Source: Actinomycetes bacterium (GTDB taxonomy: Bacteria; Actinomycetota; Actinomycetes; Nanopelagicales; Nanopelagicaceae). From it: 64,000 nucleotides of DNA. The first letter of the stretch is position 1; each line of letters opens with the position of its first letter. The stretch covers positions 496,001 through 560,000 of the forward strand of contig OX376642.1 of NCBI GenBank assembly GCA_947383695.1, given 5' to 3'. Positions 40,345 to 48,541 of the stretch are shown one piece after another. The translations under genes were made by a program, and so were the position numbers. The notes beneath the pieces were generated by a model, which was not told the origin of the DNA, searched no databases, and saw nothing but the letters and a program-made list of their open reading frames with translations.

Positions 40345-40836
40345 ATGGCGCTTCCAAAGGAGATTATTGGCTTTGCAGCCGAGATCGTTGATCACCTGCG
40401 CCAACGTGGTGAAACAATTAGCACCGCAGAATCCTTAACCGCCGGTGCTGTTAGTTCAGCGATCGTCACAATCTCCGGCGCATCAGATGTTTTTGTTGGG
40501 GGAGTAACCGCCTACCGCGATGAGATTAAAACCTCTCACTTAGGTGTGGATCCAGCCATTATTGAAAAGCACACAGTAATTAGCGAAGAGGTTGCCGTTG
40601 CAATGGCTAAGGGTGCAATTAAATCCTTTGGAACAACATGGGCGATTGGAACAACAGGAGTTGCCGGCCCAAATCCATTAGATGGACATCCAGTCGGCGC
40701 TGTATGGGTTGCTATCGAAGGCCCAATAAGCCAGACCATTGAACTTTCCTTGTCTGGTGAACGTGAATCTGTACGAAACGCAGCTACATCGAGCGCGATT
40801 GCCACCTTTGCGCGTATCCTTAGACATCGACCATAA
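40345..40836 (+). CDS. pncC: Nicotinamide-nucleotide amidohydrolase (CinA C-terminal type)
   Basis: 163-residue single-domain CinA-C protein that recycles NMN to nicotinate mononucleotide. Core motifs are [32 protein letters not shown] and [21 protein letters not shown] (cited by [15 protein letters not shown]). ATG 40345 is preferred over TTG 40342. The N-terminal MoaB-like half of longer CinA proteins is absent, as usual in actinobacteria. Confidence 0.9.
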   Translation: MALPKEIIGFAAEIVDHLRQRGETISTAESLTAGAVSSAIVTISGASDVFVGGVTAYRDEIKTSHLGVDPAIIEKHTVISEEVAVAMAKGAIKSFGTTWAIGTTGVAGPNPLDGHPVGAVWVAIEGPISQTIELSLSGERESVRNAATSSAIATFARILRHRP

Positions 40837-40870
40837 AGATCAGATAGAAAGTTCGACAGGACGGGAGGAA

Positions 40871-41143
40871 ATGACAATGGTTCTAGTTCGTGAAGCTGTT
40901 GGACAAACCCTTCGTGCTGCTCGTACATCTCAAGGTCGTACCTTGCGTGATGTTGCCCGCGATGCCCGTGTCTCTCTCGGTTACCTATCTGAGGTTGAGC
41001 GTGGTCAGAAAGAGGCTTCCTCAGAACTTCTCAACGCGATCTGCACAGCGTTAGGTCTTTCACTCTCAGGTGTTTTTGCGCAGGTTGCATCAGAGCTTAA
41101 GAGCCGTGAGGGCGTCACTCTCACTGTTGTCGATGCCGCTTAA
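40871..41143 (+). CDS. clgR: ClgR-type XRE transcription regulator
   Basis: 90-residue HTH regulator. The helix-turn-helix reads [32 protein letters not shown] (cited by [21 protein letters not shown]), which is the ClgR/PopR type that activates clp protease and stress genes in actinobacteria. GGGAGGAA precedes ATG 40871. Position after pgsA-pncC and before recA matches Mycobacterium and Streptomyces. Confidence 0.88.
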   Translation: MTMVLVREAVGQTLRAARTSQGRTLRDVARDARVSLGYLSEVERGQKEASSELLNAICTALGLSLSGVFAQVASELKSREGVTLTVVDAA

Positions 41144-41654
41144 TAAGTACGCGCCACAAGTAGCAACTCACCGCCGTACACAAAACGCAATCCTTGAAGC
41201 AACTAAAGAGTTAATTGCAACTACTGGGCTGAAAAAAATGTCCATGATTGAGATTGCCGATGTTTCACAGGTATCTCGTGCAACTTTGTATAACCACTAT
41301 CGCGACAAGGACAGCGTTCTGCTCGCTCTGTGCGAATCTGAGTTAGCTCGATTAGTAGAAATTGCACAGAACGCACCAGATGCAACATCAGCGCTGGAAC
41401 AGATTTCACTTCAGGTTTCATCTGATCCAGCGTTAGCTGCGATGCGCGTTCAGGATCCAGATCTTTTGACATTAGCGTTATCAAAGCATGATGACAATTT
41501 ATGGAAAGCTTTTTCTATTGCATTGACACATCTTTTGGGTGAGGGCAAGAGCGCATTAGCGCTACGTTGGCTATTGGGACAGGCTCTACATCCAATCAAT
41601 GCACAACAATCTCGCGCACAAGCAGAAGCTATATCAGGCATTGCGAATCTCTGA
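41133..41654 (+). CDS. TetR-family transcription regulator
   Basis: 173-residue protein with an N-terminal TetR HTH ([23 protein letters not shown], then [22 protein letters not shown]). The C-terminal ligand-binding part is short and not recognisable. ATG 41133 overlaps the clgR stop by 11 bp and its 3' end overlaps the DUF3046 gene by 14 bp. Target and ligand are unknown; an obvious candidate is its own operon, including the hydrolase gene. Confidence 0.8.
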   Translation: MPLNKYAPQVATHRRTQNAILEATKELIATTGLKKMSMIEIADVSQVSRATLYNHYRDKDSVLLALCESELARLVEIAQNAPDATSALEQISLQVSSDPALAAMRVQDPDLLTLALSKHDDNLWKAFSIALTHLLGEGKSALALRWLLGQALHPINAQQSRAQAEAISGIANL

Positions 41655-41841
41655 TCTTCGCGAACGAATTACCCTGTCATTTGGGGATTCTTGGGCCGCC
41701 TCATTTTCATCAGATATTGCGCTATCTGAATTAGGAAGTAAAAGCGTTAATGAAGCGCTAGCGGCAGGGTTTGAGCCCGATGTTATTTGGAAAGCTGTCT
41801 GCAAGGCTCACCCAACAGAGACTGAAAAATACAAGTACTAA
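41641..41841 (+). CDS. DUF3046 family protein
   Basis: 66-residue actinobacterial protein of unknown function usually encoded next to recA (as Rv2738c). Conserved features seen are RERITLSFGDSWA, LSELGSKSVNEALAAGFEPDVIWKAVC (cited by SVNEALAAGFEPDVIWKAVC). TTG 41641 overlaps the tetR end by 14 bp and gives the family-like start [10 protein letters not shown]. Confidence 0.8.
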   Translation: MRISDLRERITLSFGDSWAASFSSDIALSELGSKSVNEALAAGFEPDVIWKAVCKAHPTETEKYKY

Positions 41842-42638
41842 TGCCAATCATTGCTCACCAATTTACTGAAGACCCCAAAAAGCCTGCTTTGGTTCTGGTA
41901 CATGGCTTGGGCTCTGCCGGAACAATCTGGAAAAGTTTGATTCCACAACTCATCAAGTACTTCACCGTTTACGCCATTGATCTTCCAGGCCATGGTGTTG
42001 CGCCGATCGAACCCGATGAAAAGGTTGATCCACACTCACTTGCCGCTGCGATTGTCGATGAAGTCAGCAAGACTCATGGAGTTCAACAGATGCATGTGGC
42101 TGGAAACTCATTAGGTGGATGGATTGCACTTGAAATGGGAGCGGTTGCACCAGATAAGGTAAAAAGTATTACCGCGCTTGCTCCAGCTGGATTGTGGCAT
42201 GAGCTTCCGATGGGCAAGTATCCACCAAGTTTAGATGCACGCGTGCTTGCCAAAATTTCGCAGTACTTTATGCGGATTGCATATCACACGCCACCGCTGA
42301 AGGCTATTGGTTACAAAAAGATCACTCACTTATGGCGAGAGTTAAGTTTTGAAGCCTGTCGCGATTCAGTGTTGGCGATGGCCAACTCAAAGGGTTACAT
42401 GCCTTTATGGAATGGTTTAAGAGGCAAAAAATTTGAATCAGTCGTACCATCACATGTAGATATTTCAATAATTTTCGGTGATTACGATTTAACGTTACCT
42501 GAAGAGATTGCTCAGGAAAAAGAGGTTGCACCCCATCATTCTCATTGGATCGTAGTTGATAACTGCGCCCATGTAATTATGTGGAACTATCCTGATATGA
42601 CAGTTGATTTCATCAAACGAACAGCAAAGTTGGCTTAG
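41841..42638 (+). CDS. Alpha/beta-hydrolase
   Basis: 265-residue hydrolase-fold protein. VLVHGLGSAG (oxyanion region), the nucleophile elbow GNSLGGW near residue 91-97, GDYDLTLP and a terminal His in CAHVIMW complete a Ser-Asp-His triad. The substrate cannot be told. TAATG overlap with the DUF3046 gene; its stop interlocks with that of yaaA on the other strand. Confidence 0.82.
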   Translation: MPIIAHQFTEDPKKPALVLVHGLGSAGTIWKSLIPQLIKYFTVYAIDLPGHGVAPIEPDEKVDPHSLAAAIVDEVSKTHGVQQMHVAGNSLGGWIALEMGAVAPDKVKSITALAPAGLWHELPMGKYPPSLDARVLAKISQYFMRIAYHTPPLKAIGYKKITHLWRELSFEACRDSVLAMANSKGYMPLWNGLRGKKFESVVPSHVDISIIFGDYDLTLPEEIAQEKEVAPHHSHWIVVDNCAHVIMWNYPDMTVDFIKRTAKLA

Positions 42639-43180
42639 CAATATACCTCTAGCACCCAAGGCTCTTTTGAAGTTGCTTCAATTAAAGTGCAGGTAAAACC
42701 TTGTGACACAATTTCATGAAGCTCTTGTGGTGTTTGCGGCACTACAGCTGATTGCAATAAGTACCTGGTAACTTCTCCACGAGTCTTCTTGGACATATGG
42801 GTAATTACCTTCTTCTCGCCATCAACATTTGTAAAGACCTTGATCTCTACCGTTTTTTCGATAGGGGATTGCCACACCGTTTGATAGGTCGATGAACGGC
42901 AATCAATAATCAATGGAGGTGTGAGCCCATCAAGGACCGCTGCAACCTTTGGAGCCATCTCCTTATTAACAATCTTTTCTTTGTACGGTTCGATGGGATC
43001 TAACGGGCGCAAGGCTCCGTACTTGGCCGAAATAATCACGATGGAGGATTGGCCGAGCTTCTGCTGCGCCTTGGTAACGGTGTTCCATCCCAGGGCGGTG
43101 TATAAGACCCCCGTGTAGAGCTCGATGGCAGGGGCGGGCGCCGCGGCTTTCTTCTCCGAAGGGGGCAGCAGGATCAACAC
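42635..43180 (-). CDS. yaaA: YaaA/DUF328 family protein, unusually short
   Basis: 181 residues against about 240-255 in typical members. The N-terminal MLILLPPSEKK is normal, as are LYTGVLYTALGW, ISAKYGALRPLDPIEPY and the C-terminal SKKTRGEVTRYLL. The helical segment of some 50-60 residues that normally lies between the first strand and the LYTG motif is missing; an Ala/Pro stretch (AAAPAPAIE) takes its place. GTG 43180 is supported by CATACT (43192-43187) six bases upstream on this strand. E. coli YaaA lowers free iron under peroxide stress. The DNA near the start is visibly GC-richer than its surroundings. Confidence 0.75.
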   Translation of the reverse strand: MLILLPPSEKKAAAPAPAIELYTGVLYTALGWNTVTKAQQKLGQSSIVIISAKYGALRPLDPIEPYKEKIVNKEMAPKVAAVLDGLTPPLIIDCRSSTYQTVWQSPIEKTVEIKVFTNVDGEKKVITHMSKKTRGEVTRYLLQSAVVPQTPQELHEIVSQGFTCTLIEATSKEPWVLEVYC

Positions 43181-43186
43181 CGGCTC

Positions 43187-43192
43187 AGTATG
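43187..43192 (-). promoter_or_regulatory. Predicted -10 box of a leaderless yaaA mRNA
   Basis: Read on the reverse strand, CATACT ends 6 nt before the GTG at 43180. It supports the short form of the protein over longer in-frame starts upstream. Confidence 0.4.
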
Positions 43193-43236
43193 GGGGGCGA
43201 CACGAGCCTTTCTTGTCAGTGGCGCCTGATACCTTT

Positions 43237-43258
43237 CGAACAGATGTTCGGATAGAAT
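43237..43258 (+). promoter_or_regulatory. LexA (SOS) box and -10 box of recA
   Basis: CGAAC-AGAT-GTTCG (43237-43250) is a perfect match to the CGAAC-N4-GTTCG SOS box of actinobacteria and Bacillus. TAGAAT (43253-43258) two bases later is the likely -10, so LexA would cover the spacer of the promoter. The predicted start near 43265 leaves a leader of about 150 nt. Confidence 0.8.
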
Positions 43259-43302
43259 TATCTCGTAAAGCCAGAGCGGTTCCAACCTCCGCGTATAGCT
43301 CT

Positions 43303-43323
43303 TCTCCACACTCGATGTGGAGA
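43303..43323 (+). promoter_or_regulatory. Hairpin in the recA leader
   Basis: TCTCCACA-CTCGA-TGTGGAGA is a perfect 8-bp stem with a 5-nt loop, about 40 nt into the predicted recA mRNA. No U-tract follows. Role unknown; stability or translation effects are possible. Confidence 0.5.
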
Positions 43324-43413
43324 TTCTGTACTCCGTCGTTGGGTCTCCGTACCTTCTGGGCCGACACCAAACGGCTCTGCACACTGCAGGACGTTCTATC
43401 GAAAGGAATGTAA

Positions 43414-44508
43414 GTGGCTACTGAAAAAAGCAACAAAGCCAATGAAGCAGCACAAGACAAAGCCAACAGCGAACGCAATAAAGCGTTGGACACAGCCCTA
43501 GCCCAGATCGAACGTCAATTTGGTAAAGGCGCGGTAATGAAGATGTCAGAGCGACAGAACACTGTTATCGAAGTTATTCCAACAGGATCAATCGCACTCG
43601 ACATCGCTCTTGGAATTGGCGGACTTCCACGAGGCCGCGTTGTAGAGATTTACGGACCAGAATCATCAGGTAAGACAACTCTTACATTGCACGCAATCGC
43701 AAACGCTCAAAAGGCTGGCGGAATCTGTGCCTTCATCGATGCAGAGCATGCATTTGATTCTGAGTATGCAAAGAAGCTTGGTGTCGATATTGATGCACTA
43801 CTTGTTTCACAACCTGACACAGGTGAGCAAGCACTTGAAATTATGGACATGCTTGTTCGTTCAGGTGCACTTGATCTCGTTGTAGTTGACTCAGTTGCAG
43901 CACTTGTTCCACGTGCTGAAATTGAAGGCGAGATGGGTGATTCACACATGGGTCTACAGGCTCGTTTGATGTCACAGGCGCTTCGTAAAATTACTGGTGC
44001 GCTTCACCAATCAAAGACAACAGCGATCTTTATCAACCAGCTCCGTGACAAGATCGGTGTCTTCTTCGGTTCTCCTGAGACAACAACTGGTGGTAAGGCG
44101 CTTAAGTTCTACGCATCTGTTCGTCTTGATATCCGTCGTATTGAAACCCTTAAGGATGGCCAAGAATCTGTTGGTAACCGTACCCGTGTAAAGGTAGTCA
44201 AGAACAAGATGGCTCCACCATTTAAGCAGGCCGAGTTTGACATCATTTACGGAACTGGAATTTCCCGTGAAGGTTCATTGATCGACATGGGTGTTGATAT
44301 CGGTATCGTTAAGAAGTCCGGAGCTTGGTACACCTACGAGGCCGACCAACTGGGTCAAGGTAAAGAAAATGCTCGTGCATTCCTCTTGGATAACCCAGAT
44401 CTAGCCAATGATATTGAGACCAAAATCCGCGCTCACTTTGTTCCGGTCGAGGTTGATCCAGCGTTAGTTGCTGCGATCGATGAGGCCGCCGCAGAGGTGG
44501 ATTTCTAA
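43414..44508 (+). CDS. recA: Recombinase RecA
   Basis: 364-residue strand-exchange ATPase and LexA co-protease. Walker [10 protein letters not shown] spans residues 81-89; [22 protein letters not shown], loop L2 and [20 protein letters not shown] (cited by [16 protein letters not shown]) are standard. No intein interrupts it, unlike some mycobacteria. GTG 43414 follows AAAGGAA by 6 nt. The Lys/Ala-rich first 25 residues are longer than in E. coli. Confidence 0.98.
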   Translation: MATEKSNKANEAAQDKANSERNKALDTALAQIERQFGKGAVMKMSERQNTVIEVIPTGSIALDIALGIGGLPRGRVVEIYGPESSGKTTLTLHAIANAQKAGGICAFIDAEHAFDSEYAKKLGVDIDALLVSQPDTGEQALEIMDMLVRSGALDLVVVDSVAALVPRAEIEGEMGDSHMGLQARLMSQALRKITGALHQSKTTAIFINQLRDKIGVFFGSPETTTGGKALKFYASVRLDIRRIETLKDGQESVGNRTRVKVVKNKMAPPFKQAEFDIIYGTGISREGSLIDMGVDIGIVKKSGAWYTYEADQLGQGKENARAFLLDNPDLANDIETKIRAHFVPVEVDPALVAAIDEAAAEVDF

Positions 44509-44514
44509 GCTCCA

Positions 44515-45021
44515 ATGTTGGAGTACCTAAAGGTTGACCAGGAGGCTGACCCTTACTCAATCGCACATACCATCGCATTAAATGCTTTAGTTGCGCGGGC
44601 CAAGAGTAAGGGTGAGCTACTGGCACATCTTAAAAAGCGTGGGGTTGAAGATGATATTGCCCAAGCAACTATTTTTAGACTTCAAGAAAAAGGGTTGATC
44701 AACGACTCTGAGTTTGCCAAGGCGTGGACCCAATCCCGTCACACCTCAAAGAAGTTATCCAAGAGGATCATCGCTGGTGAACTTCGCACTAGGGGAGTAG
44801 ATCAAAACAGTATTGATGAAGCTCTTGACGAGATCGATGATGAGTCTGAGTACCGCACGGCTTTTTCATTGGCAATGCGCAAGTACAGCACCATGAGTCG
44901 ATTAGAACCAGAGGTTCAAATTCGCAGAATTCAATCTCTGCTTCAGCGAAAAGGTTTTGCCTTTTCAACTATTTCGCGGGTTATTCGCGAGTTAGGTATT
45001 CAGTCAGACGAGCAGCGGTAG
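44515..45021 (+). CDS. recX: Regulatory protein RecX
   Basis: 168-residue modulator of RecA filaments built of three-helix repeats (ARAKSKGELLAHLKKRGVEDDIAQATIFRL, cited by SKGELLAHLKKRGVEDD; LINDSEFAKAWTQSR; SKRIIAGELRTRGVD). It starts 6 nt after recA and shares its SOS-controlled transcript. Its last 41 bp overlap the ltbR gene on the other strand. Confidence 0.9.
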   Translation: MLEYLKVDQEADPYSIAHTIALNALVARAKSKGELLAHLKKRGVEDDIAQATIFRLQEKGLINDSEFAKAWTQSRHTSKKLSKRIIAGELRTRGVDQNSIDEALDEIDDESEYRTAFSLAMRKYSTMSRLEPEVQIRRIQSLLQRKGFAFSTISRVIRELGIQSDEQR

Positions 45022-45697
45022 CAACTACTGCAGCGGCATGAATGCGGCCTGGTTGACGTCCTAGACGTTCGATCGGGCCGCTAATGCTTACAGCGGCGAT
45101 TACCTTTCCATTAGGAGCGCGAACTGGTGCTGATACAGATGCAACACCTGCTTCACGTTCACCAACAGATTGCGCCCACCCGCGACGACGATCAGCGGAG
45201 AGTTGAGCGGCGGTAAAGCGCGCATTGGTTAAACCGCGATGAATCTTCTCTGAATCCTCCCAGGCCAACAAAATTTGTGCCGCAGATCCTGCCTGCATAG
45301 TTAAAGCAGCACCTACTGGAACAGAGTCGCGCAGACCAGAGAGACGTTCAGCGACGGCAACACAGATTCGCAAATCACCTTGGCGACGGTACAACTGCGC
45401 ACTTTCTCCAGTTGCATCACGCAGAGCAGATAGGGCAGGTGCGGCAGCGGCTAGCAAGCGATCCTCACCAGCTGCTGCACCTAATTCGCCAGAACGTGGA
45501 CCTAATACAAACCGTCCGGTTAAATCACGGGCTACTAAACGATGAAACTCAAGTGCAACAGCTAAACGGTGGGCTGTAGGGCGAGCGATACCGGTTGCGG
45601 CAACAAGTTCTGCAAGTGAGTGTGGACCAGCTTCAAGGGTGCTCAAAATTGCCACCGCTTTGTCTAATACGCCAACTCCGCTATTATTTCTGTTCAC
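44981..45697 (-). CDS. ltbR: IclR-family regulator of leuCD (LtbR/NdgR type)
   Basis: 238-residue IclR regulator: winged HTH at residues 5-70 ([22 protein letters not shown]) and effector domain at 75-235 ([38 protein letters not shown], cited by [16 protein letters not shown]). Divergent from leuC with a 65-bp gap, exactly as LtbR of Corynebacterium and NdgR of Streptomyces, which control leucine genes. GTG start 6 nt from a TAATAT -10 box. Confidence 0.88.
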   Translation of the reverse strand: MNRNNSGVGVLDKAVAILSTLEAGPHSLAELVAATGIARPTAHRLAVALEFHRLVARDLTGRFVLGPRSGELGAAAGEDRLLAAAAPALSALRDATGESAQLYRRQGDLRICVAVAERLSGLRDSVPVGAALTMQAGSAAQILLAWEDSEKIHRGLTNARFTAAQLSADRRRGWAQSVGEREAGVASVSAPVRAPNGKVIAAVSISGPIERLGRQPGRIHAAAVVATAARLTEYLTRE

Positions 45698-45703
45698 AGA
45701 GTG

Positions 45704-45728
45704 ATATTAGCATCTCAGTATCTGATAC
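45704..45728. promoter_or_regulatory. ltbR-leuC divergent control region
   Basis: On the reverse strand TAATAT (45709-45704) ends 6 nt before the ltbR GTG. On the forward side GTATC-T-GATAC (45718-45728) is an 11-nt palindrome lying between the two genes, a candidate operator for the IclR protein. The operator assignment is an inference from position and symmetry. Confidence 0.4.
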
Positions 45729-45762
45729 ATCAACTTGGGAAAGAAAAAGGAGCACCGACACC

Positions 45763-47154
45763 GTGGGTAAAACTTTAGCGGAGAAGATATGGGCAGAGCA
45801 TGTTGTTCGCCAGGCAGATGGTGAACCAGATCTGATCTACATCGATCTTCATTTAATTCACGAGGTAACAAGTCCACAAGCATTTGATGGTTTGCGTCTT
45901 GCCGGCCGCCCTGTTCGTCGCCCAGATCTGACTATTGCAACTGAAGATCACAACGTTCCTACAATGAATATTGATAAGCCAATTGCAGATCCTGTCTCAA
46001 AGCTGCAGGTAGATACCTTGCGTGCCAACTGTGCAGAGTTCGGAGTTCGTATTCACTCATTGGGTGACAAGGACCAAGGGGTAGTGCACGTAGTTGGACC
46101 TCAGCTTGGGATCACTCAACCAGGTATGACAATTGTTTGTGGAGATTCACACACATCCACCCACGGGGCTTTTGGTGCACTTGCATTTGGAATTGGTACC
46201 TCAGAGGTTGAGCATGTTCTTGCAACTCAAACCCTGCCGCTACAGCGCCCAAAAACTATGGCGATCAATGTCGAGGGCTCACTCAAGCCAGGCGTTACAT
46301 CAAAGGACATCATCCTTGCGATCATCGCAAAGATTGGTACGGGCGGTGGACAGGGTTATGTCATCGAATACCGCGGAAGTGCAATTCGTGCGCTGTCTAT
46401 GGAATCACGCATGACTGTATGCAACATGTCTATTGAAGCTGGTGCCCGCGCAGGATTAATCGCTCCAGATCAAACCACCTTTGATTACATCAAGGGCAAG
46501 CCACATGCGCCAGAAGATTTTGATGCAGCGGTTGCTTACTGGAAGACTTTGTTTACCGACTCTGATGCGAAGTTTGATGTCGAAGTTGATCTCAACGCCG
46601 ATGATCTTGAGCCATTTGTTACATGGGGAACTAACCCAGGCCAGGGTCTGCCACTCAATGCGGTTGTTCCTAACCCTGCAGATTTTGCAGACTCTGAACA
46701 GCGCACAGCGGCAGAGCGAGCACTGGTCTACATGGGCCTTGAAGCGGGAACACCTTTGAAAAAGATAGCGATTGACACTGTTTTCTTGGGCTCTTGCACC
46801 AATGGTCGTATTGAGGATTTACGTGCAGCAGCAGATATCTTGAAGGGAAAGAAGATCGCATCATCTCTACGAATGTTGGTAGTTCCAGGATCTGCTCGTG
46901 TTCGTCTTGAAGCAGAGGCTGAAGGGTTAGACAAGGTCTTTCTTGATGCAGGAGCTGAATGGCGCAATGCTGGATGTTCAATGTGTCTTGGCATGAACCC
47001 AGATCAGTTAGCTGTCGGAGAGCGTTCAGCATCAACATCAAACCGTAACTTTGAAGGACGTCAAGGCAAGGGTGGTCGCACCCACTTGGTAAGTCCACTT
47101 GTCGCAGCTGCAACCGCGTTGCGTGGAACTCTCTCATCACCTGCGGATCTGTAA
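45763..47154 (+). CDS. leuC: 3-isopropylmalate dehydratase, large subunit
   Basis: 463-residue aconitase-fold [4Fe-4S] enzyme of leucine synthesis. [32 protein letters not shown] (cited by [17 protein letters not shown]), and cluster Cys in [10 protein letters not shown] and CSMCLGMN are visible. GTG 45763 follows AAGGAG by about 9 nt and gives the normal N terminus ([12 protein letters not shown]); the frame is open further upstream into ltbR. Confidence 0.96.
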   Translation: MGKTLAEKIWAEHVVRQADGEPDLIYIDLHLIHEVTSPQAFDGLRLAGRPVRRPDLTIATEDHNVPTMNIDKPIADPVSKLQVDTLRANCAEFGVRIHSLGDKDQGVVHVVGPQLGITQPGMTIVCGDSHTSTHGAFGALAFGIGTSEVEHVLATQTLPLQRPKTMAINVEGSLKPGVTSKDIILAIIAKIGTGGGQGYVIEYRGSAIRALSMESRMTVCNMSIEAGARAGLIAPDQTTFDYIKGKPHAPEDFDAAVAYWKTLFTDSDAKFDVEVDLNADDLEPFVTWGTNPGQGLPLNAVVPNPADFADSEQRTAAERALVYMGLEAGTPLKKIAIDTVFLGSCTNGRIEDLRAAADILKGKKIASSLRMLVVPGSARVRLEAEAEGLDKVFLDAGAEWRNAGCSMCLGMNPDQLAVGERSASTSNRNFEGRQGKGGRTHLVSPLVAAATALRGTLSSPADL

Positions 47155-47167
47155 GGAGCAACTGACT

Positions 47168-47767
47168 ATGGAAAAATTCATTACACATGTTGGAACTGGT
47201 GTTCCTCTACGTCGCAGCAATGTTGATACAGATCAGATCATTCCCGCGGTTTACCTAAAGCGAGTTACACGAAGTGGGTTTGAAGATGGGCTATTTGCTG
47301 CTTGGCGCAATGATCCTGAGTTTGTTTTAAACCAGCCACAATTTAAGAGCGCAACGGTTCTAGTAGCTGGCGCAGATTTTGGAACGGGTTCATCTCGTGA
47401 GCATGCTGTATGGGCGCTTCAAAACTATGGTTTTAAGGTAGTTATCTCAAGCCGCTTTGCAGATATCTTTCGCGGAAACTCGCTGAAGGGTGGATTGCTT
47501 ACAATCATTTTGGATCAAGCAGAGGTAGAAGCGATGTGGGAGGCGATTGAAGCCGATCCCGCAACGCCAATCACGGTAAACCTAGAAGAGCGCACAGTGT
47601 CTTACGGATCAAAGAGCCTGCCCTTTGCCATCGATGATTACACCCGTTGGCGTTTGATGGAGGGCCTAGATGACATCGGTCTGACCTTAAAACAGACTGA
47701 TTTCATTGACTCATTTGAGAAAAAGCGCCCTGCTTACAAACCTGCAACCCTTCCAATTCGTTCATAA
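47168..47767 (+). CDS. leuD: 3-isopropylmalate dehydratase, small subunit
   Basis: 199-residue swivelling-domain partner of Leu[22 protein letters not shown] (cited by [17 protein letters not shown]) and [15 protein letters not shown] are diagnostic. ATG 47168 follows TAAGGAG; the TAA is the leuC stop. leuD-hup adjacency is an actinobacterial trait. Confidence 0.96.
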   Translation: MEKFITHVGTGVPLRRSNVDTDQIIPAVYLKRVTRSGFEDGLFAAWRNDPEFVLNQPQFKSATVLVAGADFGTGSSREHAVWALQNYGFKVVISSRFADIFRGNSLKGGLLTIILDQAEVEAMWEAIEADPATPITVNLEERTVSYGSKSLPFAIDDYTRWRLMEGLDDIGLTLKQTDFIDSFEKKRPAYKPATLPIRS

Positions 47768-47820
47768 GGGTTCAAAACAAGCGTAATTCATTGTTTTTTG
47801 CATAGGGTGAAGCCGCTTCT

Positions 47821-47855
47821 GTAGAACTCTCAATCTATGATTTAGAGTTTTCTAC
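47821..47855 (+). terminator. Possible 3'-end hairpin after leuD
   Basis: GTAGAACTCT (47821-47830) pairs with AGAG.TTCTAC (47844-47855) leaving two unpaired T. AT-rich DNA with T-runs follows some 20 nt later. It is a weak candidate for the leuD 3' end. Confidence 0.3.
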
Positions 47856-47918
47856 GCATAAAAATCACTGTTTTTTGGATTTTGGCTGTAATAAAAAATT
47901 GCGACACGCGCATTTCAA

Positions 47919-47924
47919 TAGCCT
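47919..47924 (+). promoter_or_regulatory. Predicted -10 box of hup
   Basis: TAGCCT lies so that transcription would begin near 47930-47932, right at the 5' arm of the leader hairpin. TTGCGA at 47899 is only 14 nt upstream, so a standard -35 is not clear. Confidence 0.4.
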
Positions 47925-47929
47925 AATCA

Positions 47930-47997
47930 CCCCTTATAAGCGCGTAAGTTTATGAACACGTTAAGCGGTTGCTTAACATTTACGCGTAAATAAGGGG
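47930..47997 (+). promoter_or_regulatory. Long leader hairpin of hup that pairs with its Shine-Dalgarno sequence
   Basis: CCCCTTAT (47930-47937) pairs with ATAAGGGG (47990-47997); CGCGTAA (47941-47947) pairs with TTACGCG (47980-47986); inside, GTTAAGC-GGTT-GCTTAAC forms a perfect 7-bp hairpin (47960-47977). The outer 3' arm contains AAGGGG, the Shine-Dalgarno sequence 6 nt before ATG 48004. The helix would therefore hide the ribosome site until opened by heat, a protein or an RNA. Confidence 0.65.
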
Positions 47998-48003
47998 ATT
48001 TCA

Positions 48004-48468
48004 ATGAATAAGGCCCAATTCATTGCTGCGTTAGCACCACACTTCAACGACAGCAAGAAGGAAGCAGCTCACGCTGTAGATATCGTTTTTGACACAATCG
48101 TTCGCAACCTTTCAAAGGGCGAAGATGTAATGATCAACGATTTCGGTAAGTTCAAGAAGGTTGACCGCAAGGCACGTATGGGACGTAACCCATTCACAGG
48201 CGAGACAATCAAGATCAAGGCATCAAAGAAGGCTCGCTTCCTACCTGCAAAGGCACTTAAGGAAGTTATCTCAGGAGATCGCAAGCTAGCTCCTGCACCA
48301 AAGCCAGAGCCAAAGGTTGTTGCTAAGCCAGCAGCTAAGAAGGCTGCTCCAAAGAAGGCTGCAAAGAAGTCAGCTAAGAAGGCTGCTCCAAAGAAGGCGG
48401 CTAAGAAGTCACCTGCTAAGAAGAAGCCAGCAGCGAAGAAGGTTGTAAAGAAGGGTAAGAAGAAGTAA
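48004..48468 (+). CDS. hup: HU-type nucleoid protein with Lys/Ala-rich tail
   Basis: 154 residues: a full HU domain (MNKAQFIAALAPHF, then FGKFKKVDRKARMGRNPFTGETIKI, cited by DRKARMGRNPFTGETI) to about residue 92, then a histone-H1-like tail of Ala, Lys and Pro (PKKAAKKS units). This two-part form is the actinobacterial HupB/HupS type that compacts DNA. The tail holds a 13-residue tandem repeat. A strong terminator follows. Confidence 0.95.
   Translation: MNKAQFIAALAPHFNDSKKEAAHAVDIVFDTIVRNLSKGEDVMINDFGKFKKVDRKARMGRNPFTGETIKIKASKKARFLPAKALKEVISGDRKLAPAPKPEPKVVAKPAAKKAAPKKAAKKSAKKAAPKKAAKKSPAKKKPAAKKVVKKGKKK
48334..48411 (+). repeat. Two tandem 39-bp units in the hup tail
   Basis: Units 48334-48372 and 48373-48411 each encode AKKAAPKKAAKKS. 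They differ at only a few third positions. Copy number is likely to vary between strains. Confidence 0.85.
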
Positions 48469-48485
48469 TTCTTTTTACTTTAAAG

Positions 48486-48515
48486 ACGGGGTCAGCTAAC
48501 GCTGGCCCCGTTTTT
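48486..48515 (+). terminator. Rho-independent terminator of hup
   Basis: ACGGGGTCAGC-TAAC-GCTGGCCCCGT forms an 11-bp stem with one G-T pair and a 4-nt loop, followed directly by TTTTT. The only forward-strand terminator in the window with a textbook U-tract. Confidence 0.92.
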
Positions 48516-48528
48516 GCATCCCCAGCAC

Positions 48529-48534
48529 TACTAT
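48529..48534 (+). promoter_or_regulatory. Predicted -10 box of a leaderless plsC mRNA
   Basis: TACTAT ends 7 nt before ATG 48542, 14 nt after the hup terminator. No Shine-Dalgarno sequence is present. Confidence 0.5.
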
Positions 48535-48541
48535 TAATTCC

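Noticed and set aside
42668-42682. Inverted repeat TTGAAG-TTG-CTTCAA after the hydrolase gene
   Set aside because: Short, AT-rich, inside yaaA coding sequence and without a U-tract; not convincing as a terminator.
43414-44508. Intein in recA, as found in some mycobacteria
   Set aside because: The protein is 364 residues with all motifs uninterrupted.
44948-44966. Hairpin GAAAAGG-TTTTG-CCTTTTC in recX as terminator of ltbR
   Set aside because: No U-tract follows on the reverse strand; probably chance within AT-rich coding DNA.
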